Counted from the first letter of the stretch, positions 8,517-16,004 are shown. The stretch: DNA of 35,426 nucleotides from Hyphomonas sp. BRH_c22 (GCF_000961795.1 NZ_LADU01000082.1:1-35426), one strand, 5' to 3'. Notes: generated from the sequence alone by a model not told the origin. Numbers and translations: made by a program.

Positions 8517-9827
8517 ATGCCATATCGGAGGGACGCTGAGCCGTCTCCCCTTCGCACCGGAATTGTCCATGCAGGCTTGAGCCTGCTGGTGTTTGGTGGG
8601 TTGGCGGGAGCCCTCGGTGCAGGCATCCAGTTTTCCGGTGATCCGTCAGCGGCTGGTCCGCGCCAGCAGCTCGCGCTGTTCGAAGTGGTGGACGATGCCA
8701 GGCCGACGCTGAAGACCCGTCTCAAGACCGAGGGAGCCGATCAGGCCATGATCGCGACACTGGGCGATGATGGCTATCCCGAAGTTGAAAGCGGCGACGA
8801 ACCGAGCCTTGGCGTCGATTATGCTGACGCACCCGGGGTGACCGGAACAGGCGGCCCGTCGGACGACGCTGTGGCTGACGCTGCCGGTGTTGGCGTGCGG
8901 ATCAATGGCAAGCTGGTCAAGCCTGGTGAATCCTATGGCGAGGTAACCGCGATCGTGTCGCTGGATACCGCGCCGATCTCGGGCATGTCGGAGACAGTCA
9001 ATGGTGTGCGCCTGCCGCGTATTGCCCCTGACGGCCGCGCGCCGGCTGACGCCTATGCACGTCCCTTCGCCAACCCTGGTCAGCAGCCGGTTGTATCGCT
9101 CGTGGTCGGCGGCCTTGGCATCAATGCCACGCATACGAAATCGGCCATCGAGGAACTCCCGCCCGAAGTGACGCTGTCCTTCGCGCCGGACGCGCAGCGC
9201 CTGCAATACTGGATCGACCGCGCGCGTGCGTCGGGACATGAAGTGCTGATCGAGCTGCCGATGGAGAATTTCGACTATGGGCGCATGAAAATGCACCCGC
9301 AGACGCTGCTGGCCGGCAAGGATGCGTCGGTCAATGTCGCGCGGCTCAACACTTTGCTGGGACGTGCGTCGGGCTATTTCGGGGTGATCAACTATCAAGG
9401 TTCCAAATTCTCGGGTGACGCAGAAGCTGTCCGGCCCGTACTGCAGGCGCTGAGCGACCGGGGCGTGGCCCTGGTCGAGGATGGCAGCCTTGAAGAGGCA
9501 AGTTTCGACACGGTCGCCGATGCGACACGCGTGCGCTATGTCAAGGCATCCGCGCCGATCGACACCAAACTGACGGCCGATGACATCAATCTCCAGCTCC
9601 TGGAGCTTGAGACGCGGGCCAAGGCAACCGGCGCCGCGATGGGGGCGGGTTATGCGTTCCCGATCACCATCGAGATGGCAAAGATCTGGACCAGCGAACT
9701 CGGCCAGAAGGGCATCCTGCTCGCGCCTGTTTCTGCTCTGGTTGGCACCACGCCTGCGGAATTCGTCAATGATGACCGCAACGGCACTGGCAGCACCGCG
9801 AAGGCTCCTGTAAACCCTGCCGGGTGA
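8517..9827 (+). CDS. Divergent polysaccharide deacetylase family protein (YibQ/DUF610)
   Basis: This 436-aa protein has one N-terminal membrane anchor (HAGLSLLVFGGLAGALGAGI, about residues 18-37) and a disordered Asp/Ala/Gly-rich linker to about residue 190. The divergent polysaccharide deacetylase domain then reads QPVVSLVVGGLGIN, LPPEVTLSFAPDAQ, GHEVLIELPMENFD and GYFGVINYQGSKF. In the related NodB fold the metal site is formed by D-D-H-H; here the usual strand end reads VVGGLG, so catalysis of the classic type is doubtful. The family usually sits downstream of envC and ctpA, as here, which implies a role in envelope remodelling. GAGG lies 8 nt before the start. Its TGA overlaps the GTG of rppH. 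Confidence 0.9.
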   Translation: MPYRRDAEPSPLRTGIVHAGLSLLVFGGLAGALGAGIQFSGDPSAAGPRQQLALFEVVDDARPTLKTRLKTEGADQAMIATLGDDGYPEVESGDEPSLGVDYADAPGVTGTGGPSDDAVADAAGVGVRINGKLVKPGESYGEVTAIVSLDTAPISGMSETVNGVRLPRIAPDGRAPADAYARPFANPGQQPVVSLVVGGLGINATHTKSAIEELPPEVTLSFAPDAQRLQYWIDRARASGHEVLIELPMENFDYGRMKMHPQTLLAGKDASVNVARLNTLLGRASGYFGVINYQGSKFSGDAEAVRPVLQALSDRGVALVEDGSLEEASFDTVADATRVRYVKASAPIDTKLTADDINLQLLELETRAKATGAAMGAGYAFPITIEMAKIWTSELGQKGILLAPVSALVGTTPAEFVNDDRNGTGSTAKAPVNPAG

Positions 9828-10339
9828 AAACGTCCATCCTGGATCCTGAACGCTATCGTCCCAATGTCGGGCTCGCCCTCTTTTCGAAGGCGGGGCACGT
9901 CTTTGTGGGCCGGCGCATCAATGGCCGCGGCGCCTTTCAGTGGCAGATGCCGCAGGGCGGCGTCGACAAGGGCGAATCGCCCCGTGATGGCGCGCTGCGC
10001 GAACTGGAAGAGGAAATCGGCGTTCCCGAAAAGCTGGTCGATGTGCTCGAGGAGACCGAGGACTGGCTGTATTACGACTTCCCGCCTGACCTGAAGAAGC
10101 GTCTGCCGGGACCATATATCGGACAGCGCCAGAAATGGTTTGCCTTCCGCTTCAAGGGATCTGACAGCGATGTACGCCTCGACCGGCACACACCGGAATT
10201 CGATGCCTGGCGCTGGGCTCCGCTGGAAGAAACCCCGGCGCTGGTTGTTCCGTTCAAGCGTCTCGTCTATTCCGAAGTGGCTCAGCGGTTTGAACGCTGG
10301 ACCGAACCTGTGCACGGCGGCAAGATCGCACAGGGCTGA
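9824..10339 (+). CDS. rppH: RNA pyrophosphohydrolase (Nudix)
   Basis: This 171-aa Nudix hydrolase removes pyrophosphate from the 5' triphosphate end of RNA and so starts 5'-end-dependent decay. The Nudix box runs GGVDKGESPRDGALRELEEE followed by IGV, fitting Gx5Ex7REUxEExGU. The preceding QWQMPQGG is typical of RppH rather than of nucleoside-diphosphate hydrolases, and PGPYIGQRQKWFAFRF matches the RppH-specific C-terminal half. The start is the GTG that overlaps the upstream stop (GTGA), which gives MKTSILDPERYRPNVG. It belongs to the same transcription unit as the envelope genes upstream, a linkage often seen in alphaproteobacteria. Confidence 0.95.
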   Translation: MKTSILDPERYRPNVGLALFSKAGHVFVGRRINGRGAFQWQMPQGGVDKGESPRDGALRELEEEIGVPEKLVDVLEETEDWLYYDFPPDLKKRLPGPYIGQRQKWFAFRFKGSDSDVRLDRHTPEFDAWRWAPLEETPALVVPFKRLVYSEVAQRFERWTEPVHGGKIAQG

Positions 10340-10350
10340 CGGAGGGCTGA

Positions 10351-11124
10351 ATGCCGAAATCGCTGTTGATGATTCATGGCGTCGGTTGCGGCGGCGACGC
10401 CTGGGACCGCATGCGTCCCGGTTTTGAGGTTGCAGGCTGGGATTGCGAGGCGCCAACCCTGTTTCCGGACCAGCGGACACTCGACGATCCGCCCGCGACC
10501 CTGCCGGATCTCGGGTTTGACGATTATGTCGCCGCCATGGTGGAGGCTGCCCGCAAAATCGAGAAGGACACTGGTGCCAAGCCTGCGGTCATCGGGCATT
10601 CCATGGGCGGACTGATCGCGCAATGCCTGGCCGAGAAGGGCGTCGTGTCGCAGGCCGTATTCTTGACCCCGGCCCAGCCAAAGGAGTGCGCGGAAGTCAG
10701 CCTTTCCGTCGCCTATACATTCCTGAACATCCTTCTGACGCGCAACCGCAAGCGGGCCTACAAGGTCTGGCGGTCCGGCTTCCGGTTTGGCGTCCTGAAC
10801 CGTGTTCCAAGGCGCCGCCATGAGGAAATCTACGCACGGGCGCGGTTTGATTCCGGCAAGGTTTACGGCGACCTCACTGACGGGATTGAAGTCGATGAGG
10901 GGCTCGTGGCGATTCCCACACTCACTATTGCCGCGTCCCAGGACCGGGCGACATTGGCCCGGGCTGTCCGCAAGGTGGGCGAAAAATATGCCCGCGCGCC
11001 CGTACCGGGTGATTTCTTCGAATATCCCGACAATGCGCACTGGATCATCGACGAGCCGGGGACAGACGCGGTCGTCGCCGATATCGTCGAATGGCTGGAA
11101 CAACCTTTTGGAGAACAGGCGTGA
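10351..11124 (+). CDS. Alpha/beta hydrolase
   Basis: This 257-aa protein has the alpha/beta-hydrolase fold. The oxyanion-hole region reads LLMIHGVGCGGDAW, the nucleophile elbow is VIGHSMGGLIAQ (Ser about residue 83), an acidic strand end follows (TIAASQDRA), and a late His lies in YPDNAHWIIDEPG. No signal peptide is present, so it is cytosolic. The substrate cannot be deduced. GGAGGG lies 5 nt before the ATG. The stop overlaps the GTG of the aminotransferase gene by 4 nt, which places it in an operon with the aminotransferase/sulfotransferase-like pair and raises the possibility that all three act on related metabolites. Confidence 0.93.
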   Translation: MPKSLLMIHGVGCGGDAWDRMRPGFEVAGWDCEAPTLFPDQRTLDDPPATLPDLGFDDYVAAMVEAARKIEKDTGAKPAVIGHSMGGLIAQCLAEKGVVSQAVFLTPAQPKECAEVSLSVAYTFLNILLTRNRKRAYKVWRSGFRFGVLNRVPRRRHEEIYARARFDSGKVYGDLTDGIEVDEGLVAIPTLTIAASQDRATLARAVRKVGEKYARAPVPGDFFEYPDNAHWIIDEPGTDAVVADIVEWLEQPFGEQA

Positions 11125-12050
11125 TCGAGGAAGAAGCTCACGGCGTTCATGACTATGTCGCCGACCCGCGAAATGCCGATGTGCTGATCTCGGTGAACGG
11201 TGACATGAAGCACCGTGACGCGGCGGTCGTTTCGGTTTTCGACAGCGGCTACATTCTCGGTGATGGCGTGTGGGAGGGTCTGCGCGTTTCAAATGGCGGC
11301 GTTGCTTTCCTGCCTGAACACCTGAAACGCCTCTATGCCGGTGCCAAGACAATCGACATGGACATCGGCCTGACAAAGGACGAATTGACCGCGCGCCTGA
11401 TGGATTGCCTGAAGGCGAACGGCATGACGGATGGTGTGCATATCCGCCTGATGGTGACGCGAGGGATCAAGAAGACGCCCTATCAGGGGCCACGCTTCAC
11501 CATCGGCAAGCCGACCATCGTGATCATTCCGGAATACAAGACACCTGTGCCGGAAATCCTTGCCCGGGGGGTGACCCTTTTCACTGTCCACCAGCGCCGC
11601 ACGGGCCCGGCCGAGCAGGACCAGAAGCTGAATTCACATTCCAAGCTCAACTGTATCCTGGCGTGCATCCAGGCCGACAAGGCCGGCGCCGACGAGGCCT
11701 TGATGCTGGATGCGGCCGGCTTTGTCGCGACATGCAACTCGACGCATTTCTTCATCGTGCGGGACGGCGAAGTGTGGACCAGTCCGCCGGATTACTGCCT
11801 TGGCGGCATCACGCGGGGAAACATCATCCGGGTCTGCCGCGAGGCCGGTATCCCGGTCTTTGAAAAGCGCTTCTCGCTGTTTGATGTCTACTCGGCCGAC
11901 GAGGCCTTTATCACGGGCACGTTTGCGGGGCTGACACCGGTGCGTGAAGTCGATGGGCGGACGATCGAGCATGTCGGTGGCCCGATGAGCCAGCGCATCA
12001 GCACGCTCTACAAACAACTTGCCGCCAACAGCCTGACACCGATCACATGA
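11121..12050 (+). CDS. Class IV PLP-dependent aminotransferase (BCAT/D-amino-acid type)
   Basis: This 309-aa protein belongs to fold-type IV aminotransferases. Family features are VFDSGYILGDGVWEGLRV near the N-terminus, HLKRLYAGAKTIDM, the PLP-binding Lys in LNSHSKLNCILA (about residue 181), DEALMLDAAGFVATCNSTHFFIV (Glu and Asn/Ser contacts to PLP) and GGITRGNIIRVCREAGI, which contacts the phosphate. Whether it acts on branched-chain L-amino acids, D-amino acids or 4-amino-4-deoxychorismate cannot be decided. The start is the GTG in GTGA with GGAG 7 nt upstream; an earlier in-frame start would run into the hydrolase gene. It overlaps the sulfotransferase-like gene by 4 nt. The arrangement recalls plant proteins in which these two domains are fused. 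Confidence 0.92.
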   Translation: MIEEEAHGVHDYVADPRNADVLISVNGDMKHRDAAVVSVFDSGYILGDGVWEGLRVSNGGVAFLPEHLKRLYAGAKTIDMDIGLTKDELTARLMDCLKANGMTDGVHIRLMVTRGIKKTPYQGPRFTIGKPTIVIIPEYKTPVPEILARGVTLFTVHQRRTGPAEQDQKLNSHSKLNCILACIQADKAGADEALMLDAAGFVATCNSTHFFIVRDGEVWTSPPDYCLGGITRGNIIRVCREAGIPVFEKRFSLFDVYSADEAFITGTFAGLTPVREVDGRTIEHVGGPMSQRISTLYKQLAANSLTPIT

Positions 12051-12775
12051 CTCCGATCCGCCGGATTGCGATGTGGTCAGGGCCGCGCAACATGTCGACC
12101 ACGATGATGCGCAGCTTCGGCGCGCGGGCCGATTGCACTGCCGTGGACGAACCGTTCTACGCGGCCTGGCTGGTTGCCGCAGGCGTGACCCACCCCATGC
12201 AGGCGGAGATATTGGCGAGCCAGCCGAACGATCCGCGCGGCGTGGCAGAACGCCTGCTTGCCCCGTTGCCGGGCGGCGCGGCCGTGCAATTCCAGAAGCA
12301 CATGACGCATCACATGCTGCCGGAATTCCCGCTCGACTGGGCCGCGCAGTGTGACCATGCATTCCTTATCCGGCATCCGGCACGGGTGATTGCCTCCTAT
12401 GCCCGGAAAATGGATGATGTGAGTCTGGAAGCCATCGGGTTCCCGCAGCAGGCCCGGCTGTTTGACGAGATGCGGGCGCGTACCGGCAAACTGCCGCCGG
12501 TGATTGATTCGGACCGCGTGCTCGCCGATCCGCATGCGGTCCTGGCGCGCCTATGCAGCGCGCTGGAGATTCCATGGGATGAGGGCATGCTGGCCTGGCA
12601 GCCCGGCCCGAAACCGGAAGACGGCGCCTGGGCGCCGCATTGGTATGATGCCGTCTGGAAGTCCGAAGGGTTTGGCGATGCGCCGGGGCCCTTGCCGGTC
12701 CTAGACGGTGAGGATGCCGGAATAGAAAAGGAGGCGCTCGCGATTTACGAGCGCCTCCTTCGGTATCACGTCTGA
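12047..12775 (+). CDS. Sulfotransferase-like protein paired with the aminotransferase
   Basis: This 242-aa protein has a sulfotransferase-type P-loop fold. The N-terminus reads IAMWSGPRNMSTTMMRSF, which corresponds to the 5'-phosphosulfate loop, followed by DCTAVDEPFYAAWL. Further blocks are FQKHMTHHML, HAFLIRHPARVIASY (a strand with the 3'-phosphate-contacting Arg/Ser pattern), PPVIDSDRVLADP and DGAWAPHWYDAVWKSEGFG. The start ATG overlaps the aminotransferase stop (ATGA). From memory, the same blocks (W-S-x-P-R-x-x-S-T, VDEP-YAA, PVIDxD, EDGxWAPxWY) form the N-terminal domain of Arabidopsis branched-chain aminotransferase-like proteins, which also carry a class IV aminotransferase domain. 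Activity and substrate are unknown. The 3' codons contain the folE terminator hairpin. Confidence 0.82.
   Translation: MTPIRRIAMWSGPRNMSTTMMRSFGARADCTAVDEPFYAAWLVAAGVTHPMQAEILASQPNDPRGVAERLLAPLPGGAAVQFQKHMTHHMLPEFPLDWAAQCDHAFLIRHPARVIASYARKMDDVSLEAIGFPQQARLFDEMRARTGKLPPVIDSDRVLADPHAVLARLCSALEIPWDEGMLAWQPGPKPEDGAWAPHWYDAVWKSEGFGDAPGPLPVLDGEDAGIEKEALAIYERLLRYHV
12726..12760 (-). terminator. folE terminator inside the convergent gene
   Basis: A perfect 13-bp inverted repeat (AAGGAGGCGCTCG at 12728-12740, CGAGCGCCTCCTT at 12748-12760, 7-nt loop) lies 38 nt beyond the folE stop. On the minus strand the stem is followed by TTTT, the tail of an intrinsic terminator. On the plus strand only two T residues follow, so it should act mainly on folE. 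The whole structure is within the last codons of the sulfotransferase-like gene, which ends at 12775. Confidence 0.82.
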
Positions 12776-12797
12776 CGCAGCTGCTGTCCCGGCACGC

Positions 12798-13418
12798 CTA
12801 TTGATTGGCAGCGCGCAGGAACCGGTTGCGCAGGTCAGCGTCGGATTTGAAGACGCCAGTGAACTGGGTCGTGACCGTGGTGACATCCTTGTGGTGCACG
12901 CCGCGTGTCGACATGCACTCATGGACGGCTTCAATCAGGACGGCGGTGCCCATTGGCGCGAGGCTTTCGGTGATCGCATCACAGATCTGTGCCGTCATGG
13001 TTTCCTGCGTCTGGAGGCGCTTGGCGAATATCTCGACCACGCGGGCAAGCTTCGAAATGCCGACAACAGCATCAGAAGGCTTGTAGGCCACGAAGGCCTT
13101 GCCGATGAACGGTGCCATGTGGTGTTCGCAATGGCTCTCCACGTCGATATTGCGCAGGATGACAATGTCGTCATAGCCCTGAACATCTTCAAAGGTGCGT
13201 GAGAGATATTTCACCGGGTCTTCATCATAGCCGGCAAACCACTCCTTATAGGCGTTGACGACGCGCTTGGGCGTGTCGAGCAGGCCTTCGCGGCGTGGAT
13301 CGTCACCCGCCCATGCAATGAGCGTGCGGACGGCTTCTTCAGCCTCTTGCACAGTGGGGCGAACCAGGGGTTCTCCGCGAGACAGGTCGTTCTTGGGAGT
13401 GATGGCATCCATGGCCAT
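12798..13418 (-). CDS. folE: GTP cyclohydrolase I (FolE1)
   Basis: This 206-aa enzyme converts GTP to 7,8-dihydroneopterin triphosphate, the first step to tetrahydrofolate and related pterins. The zinc ligands are visible in [12 protein letters not shown] (Cys and His) and in [13 protein letters not shown] (Cys). The conserved [17 protein letters not shown] helix and the N-terminal [20 protein letters not shown] also match FolE type I. Its length is slightly above the E. coli protein because of a short N-terminal extension. AAGGA lies upstream of the ATG. The gene converges on the sulfotransferase-like gene and diverges from the cysS leader region. Confidence 0.97.
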   Translation of the reverse strand: MAMDAITPKNDLSRGEPLVRPTVQEAEEAVRTLIAWAGDDPRREGLLDTPKRVVNAYKEWFAGYDEDPVKYLSRTFEDVQGYDDIVILRNIDVESHCEHHMAPFIGKAFVAYKPSDAVVGISKLARVVEIFAKRLQTQETMTAQICDAITESLAPMGTAVLIEAVHECMSTRGVHHKDVTTVTTQFTGVFKSDADLRNRFLRAANQ

Positions 13419-13781
13419 GATTAAGTGTCCTTCGACTGAGGGACGGAGGTCGAGCCGAGGCTTGGTCTGGGAAACCGGATGGCCCCCTGCCCGGACTTAA
13501 CGCCCGCCCGAGTTGATACCCTCAGGGCGATAAAGTTGAAGATAGGCGCGAGATTGCGCTGTTTCCAGAGATTTCTACGGTGACGCGGAGTAAACGGATG
13601 TCGGATATTTCATTGCCCGGCAAGCGGCCGGGTGATAATGGCGCCGGAATGGACATGAACCGGCACGCGTGCAGATTGCCTAAAGGCTGTTGTTGTTAAG
13701 GCAACAAGCGCCCATTAGGGCATCTCGCCCATCCAGAAGGGCCATTTCAGTTCCATTTTCCCCGTTCGAGCCCGATTTCCC
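13419..13781. other. Divergent folE-cysS intergenic region with structured cysS leader
   Basis: This 363-nt gap should hold promoters for folE and cysS. It contains the Cys-codon ORF described separately and several hairpins. CCCGGC/GCCGGG at 13616-13632 lies inside that ORF. Two competing pairings follow, TTGCCT/AGGCAA (13676-13681 with 13699-13704) and TTGTTG/CAACAA (13690-13695 with 13702-13707). Alternating GCCC and GGGC blocks then occur at 13710, 13718, 13727, 13739 and 13770. I found no T-rich terminator tail before cysS and no convincing promoter boxes. Confidence 0.5.
13598..13699 (+). CDS. Putative Cys-codon leader peptide upstream of cysS
   Basis: This is a 33-codon ORF with ATG start and TAA stop. 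A strong ribosome-binding site GGAG (13587-13590) lies 7 nt before the ATG. The peptide starts MSDISLPG and ends HACRLPKGCCC, so four of the last nine residues are Cys. Three consecutive TGT codons directly precede the stop, and TGT is expected to be the rarer Cys codon in this GC-rich sequence. The ORF lies 82 nt ahead of the cysteinyl-tRNA synthetase gene on the same strand. The Cys codons sit within one arm of a hairpin and in the loop of an alternative one. The layout fits a leader peptide that senses Cys-tRNA charging. Cys-rich uORFs with such a role are known in mycobacteria; a link here is inference. Confidence 0.6.
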   Translation: MSDISLPGKRPGDNGAGMDMNRHACRLPKGCCC

Positions 13782-15167
13782 ATGACTCTCCGCATTTATG
13801 ACACCGCACAGCGCGCGAAACGCGTATTTGAACCGCAAGATCCGGCCCGCATCACGCTCTATGTCTGCGGCCCCACGCCGTACAACTACGCCCATATCGG
13901 CAATGCCCGGCCGCCCATCGTGTTTGATGTGCTGCGGCGGGTCCTGGCGAGCCAGTATGGCGCCAATGCCATCGTGTATGCACGCAATATCACCGATATC
14001 GAAGACAAGCTCATCACCGCCTCGGTGGAGACGGGCGAGCCGATCGCCTTGATCGCGCGGAAGTTCGCAAAAATCTACAATGACGATACCGCGGCGCTAA
14101 ACGTCGCAGCGCCCACGATCGAGCCCTGGGCAACGGCGCATGTACCGGAAATGATCGAGATGATCGAGAAACTGGTGCGCAAGAAATACGCCTATGTCGG
14201 CGAGCAGGGCGTGTGGTTCGCGGTCAACTCGATGCCGGATTACGGCAAGCTTTCGGGGCGCAGGCCGGAAGACAATGAAGCCGGCGCCCGGGTCGAAATT
14301 GATTCCGACAAGCGCGATCCGGCTGATTTCGCGCTGTGGAAATTCGCCAAGCCGGGCGAGCCGGACGATGCGATCTGGGACAGCCCGTGGGGCCGGGGCC
14401 GGCCCGGCTGGCATATCGAATGCTCGGCCATGGCGGCAAAGCACCTTGGCAAGACGATCGATATTCATGGCGGGGGGATCGACCTGCAGTTCCCGCACCA
14501 TGAGAACGAGATTGCCCAGTCCGAATGCGCGCATGGCCAGGTGATGGCCAATTACTGGATGCATAATGGCTTCCTCGACATGGGCGGGGAGAAGATGTCG
14601 AAATCGCTCGGCAATGTCGTGCTCATGCATGACCTGCTGAAGGCGTGGCCGGGCGAAGTGGTGCGATTTGCCATGCTGAGCGGGCATTATCGCGCGGCGC
14701 TGGACTGGAACGAAGACCTGCTGAAACAGGCCAAGACCACGCTTGACCGTGTGTACGGCGCATTGCGGCGCGTATGGAGTGAAGAGGGGGGTGAGGCGCG
14801 TGACAGGGGGGTGCTGAAGGCGCTGTCCGACGACCTCAACACGCCCGAAGCCCTGGCCGAATTGTCGCGCCTTGCGGGCGAGGCCAACACGGCGGCCGAT
14901 CACAAGGATCATGACGCCATGGCGAACGCCAGAGCGAACCTGCTGGCGGCGGGCGCGCTGCTGGGCCTGCTGACAAAGACGCCCAAGGATTGGGAGCAGG
15001 GCGCCGATGCCGATGGCAATGCCCGCATTGACGCCCTCGTGCAGGCCCGGATCGATGCGCGGTCGGCGCGTGACTGGGCCGAGGCGGACCGGATTCGCGA
15101 TGCGCTGGCGGCAGAGGGTATCGAGATCATGGACGGGCCGTCCGGGTCGACCTGGCGCCGGGTGTAG
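13782..15167 (+). CDS. cysS: Cysteinyl-tRNA synthetase
   Basis: This 461-aa class I aminoacyl-tRNA synthetase charges tRNA-Cys. The HIGH-type motif is PYNYAHIGNARP (about residues 32-43) and the KMSKS motif is EKMSKSLGNV (about 270). Zinc ligands that discriminate cysteine are present: YVCGPT (Cys 28), HIECSAM (Cys about 214) and FPHHENEIAQSE (His and Glu about 239-243). The C-terminal part ends with the anticodon-binding segment ARDWAEADRIRDALAAEGIEIMDGPSGSTWRR. The start ATG lacks a clear Shine-Dalgarno sequence, which makes the upstream leader ORF and RNA structure more relevant for expression. Confidence 0.97.
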   Translation: MTLRIYDTAQRAKRVFEPQDPARITLYVCGPTPYNYAHIGNARPPIVFDVLRRVLASQYGANAIVYARNITDIEDKLITASVETGEPIALIARKFAKIYNDDTAALNVAAPTIEPWATAHVPEMIEMIEKLVRKKYAYVGEQGVWFAVNSMPDYGKLSGRRPEDNEAGARVEIDSDKRDPADFALWKFAKPGEPDDAIWDSPWGRGRPGWHIECSAMAAKHLGKTIDIHGGGIDLQFPHHENEIAQSECAHGQVMANYWMHNGFLDMGGEKMSKSLGNVVLMHDLLKAWPGEVVRFAMLSGHYRAALDWNEDLLKQAKTTLDRVYGALRRVWSEEGGEARDRGVLKALSDDLNTPEALAELSRLAGEANTAADHKDHDAMANARANLLAAGALLGLLTKTPKDWEQGADADGNARIDALVQARIDARSARDWAEADRIRDALAAEGIEIMDGPSGSTWRRV

Positions 15168-15302
15168 GAACGAGGCAAATTTCGTCGAAATTCGCATGCA
15201 GGTGCGAACCTGATCTTCGGCTTGTCATGTGTAGAAGGCGCGTTCCACCTCCCGACCGGGCCTGGTTGTCGTCAATCCGGGCCGAGCGGTAATCATCCAA
15301 CT

Positions 15303-15336
15303 AGGGTCTTCCGATTTGTCGGGAGACCCTTTTTTT
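15303..15336 (+). terminator. Intrinsic terminator downstream of cysS
   Basis: A 12-bp stem (AGGGTCTTCCGA with TCGGGAGACCCT, one G-U pair), a 4-nt loop TTTG and an uninterrupted run of seven T residues make this a very strong intrinsic terminator. It lies 135 nt after the cysS stop, farther than usual, so it may end either the cysS mRNA or a small RNA. Confidence 0.95.
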
Positions 15337-15446
15337 GCGCGTCACGGGGTTTCTGTCTGATCGTTAAATTGACCCTTCAGGCCGGCGCATGGGATCAATT
15401 AGTCCTCGGGATTAGAACCCCCGTTTCAATGCACCCATCTCTCTCG

Positions 15447-15485
15447 GGCCGTTCTCTATCCTTGGATCGAGGACGGCCTCTTTTT
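15447..15485 (+). terminator. Second intrinsic terminator before the scaffold gene
   Basis: GGCCGTTCTC (15447-15456) pairs with GAGGACGGCC (15469-15478) over 10 bp including one G-U pair, and is followed by TCTTTTT. The 12-nt loop can pair further (ATCC with GGAT). With another terminator 110 nt upstream, an independent transcript ending here is implied. Confidence 0.85.
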
Positions 15486-15543
15486 ACCTGGGCCTGATGC
15501 ACCAGCTTGCGAATGGGCCGGGCCGGGTCCATCTTTGCGGGCG

Positions 15544-16002
15544 ATGAGCGAGCTTTACCACAACCGTATCCTGGAACTTGCGGCCAACATTCCGCATCTC
15601 GGCACCCTCGATGGCGCCGAGGCCTCTGTGCTGAAAGTGTCGCGCGTGTGCGGATCGACCGTGAAGGTTGAGATCATTCTGGATGCAGCCGGCGATCATA
15701 TCGCGGCGATTGCGGTGGACCCGAAAGCTTGCGCGCTGGGGCAGGCTGCTACCGCGATCCTGTCAGAATACGCCGTCGGGGCATCGGTTGAAGAAGTCAT
15801 CGCGGCGCGAGACGCCATGAAGAAGATGCTGAAAGAGGGCGGCCCGCCACCCGAAGGCCGGTTCTGGGAGCTGCGCCATCTGGAGCCTGTTGCCGATTAT
15901 CCTCCGCGCCATACAAGTACGCTTCTGGCCTTCGAAGCGGCAGTGGCAGCCATTGAGCGGGCACGTGTGGCGCGTGGCCTTGCGCCCGCGATAGCGGGCT
16001 GA
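15544..16002 (+). CDS. IscU/NifU-like iron-sulfur cluster assembly scaffold protein
   Basis: This 152-aa protein matches the N-terminal IscU/NifU fold. It begins ELYHNRILELAANIPHLG and contains SRVCGSTVKVE (first Cys) and DPKACALGQAATAILSE (second Cys), then KKMLKEGGPPPEGRFWELRHLEPVADYPPRHTSTLLAFEA. In canonical IscU a third Cys follows the last Arg of this region; here the position reads RHTSTLL, so the third ligand is replaced. This substitution seems typical of a subgroup I associate with alphaproteobacteria, usually next to yidD. The role in SUF-type cluster assembly is therefore likely but not certain. The ATG at 15544 was preferred to an upstream TTG. YidD starts 2 nt after the stop. 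Confidence 0.88.
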   Translation: MSELYHNRILELAANIPHLGTLDGAEASVLKVSRVCGSTVKVEIILDAAGDHIAAIAVDPKACALGQAATAILSEYAVGASVEEVIAARDAMKKMLKEGGPPPEGRFWELRHLEPVADYPPRHTSTLLAFEAAVAAIERARVARGLAPAIAG

Positions 16003-16004
16003 CG

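Larger units (their letters stand above)
15168..15543. other. Intergenic region with two consecutive terminators
   Basis: This 376-nt stretch between cysS and the scaffold gene holds two strong plus-strand terminators (ends near 15336 and 15485). The first 135 nt would be a long cysS 3' UTR or a separate RNA. The 110 nt between the terminators have no credible ORF and could be a small RNA ending at 15485. The final 58 nt should carry the promoter of the scaffold-yidD unit. Confidence 0.45.

Noticed and set aside
10282..11376. Long minus-strand frame across rppH, the hydrolase and the aminotransferase
   Set aside because: It spans three real genes on the other strand and has a Pro/Arg/His-rich composition without family motifs.
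15360..15445. tRNA-like T-arm (GTTCTAAT between short GC arms) on the minus strand
   Set aside because: The loop lacks the required purine, and no acceptor, D or anticodon arms can be formed around it.
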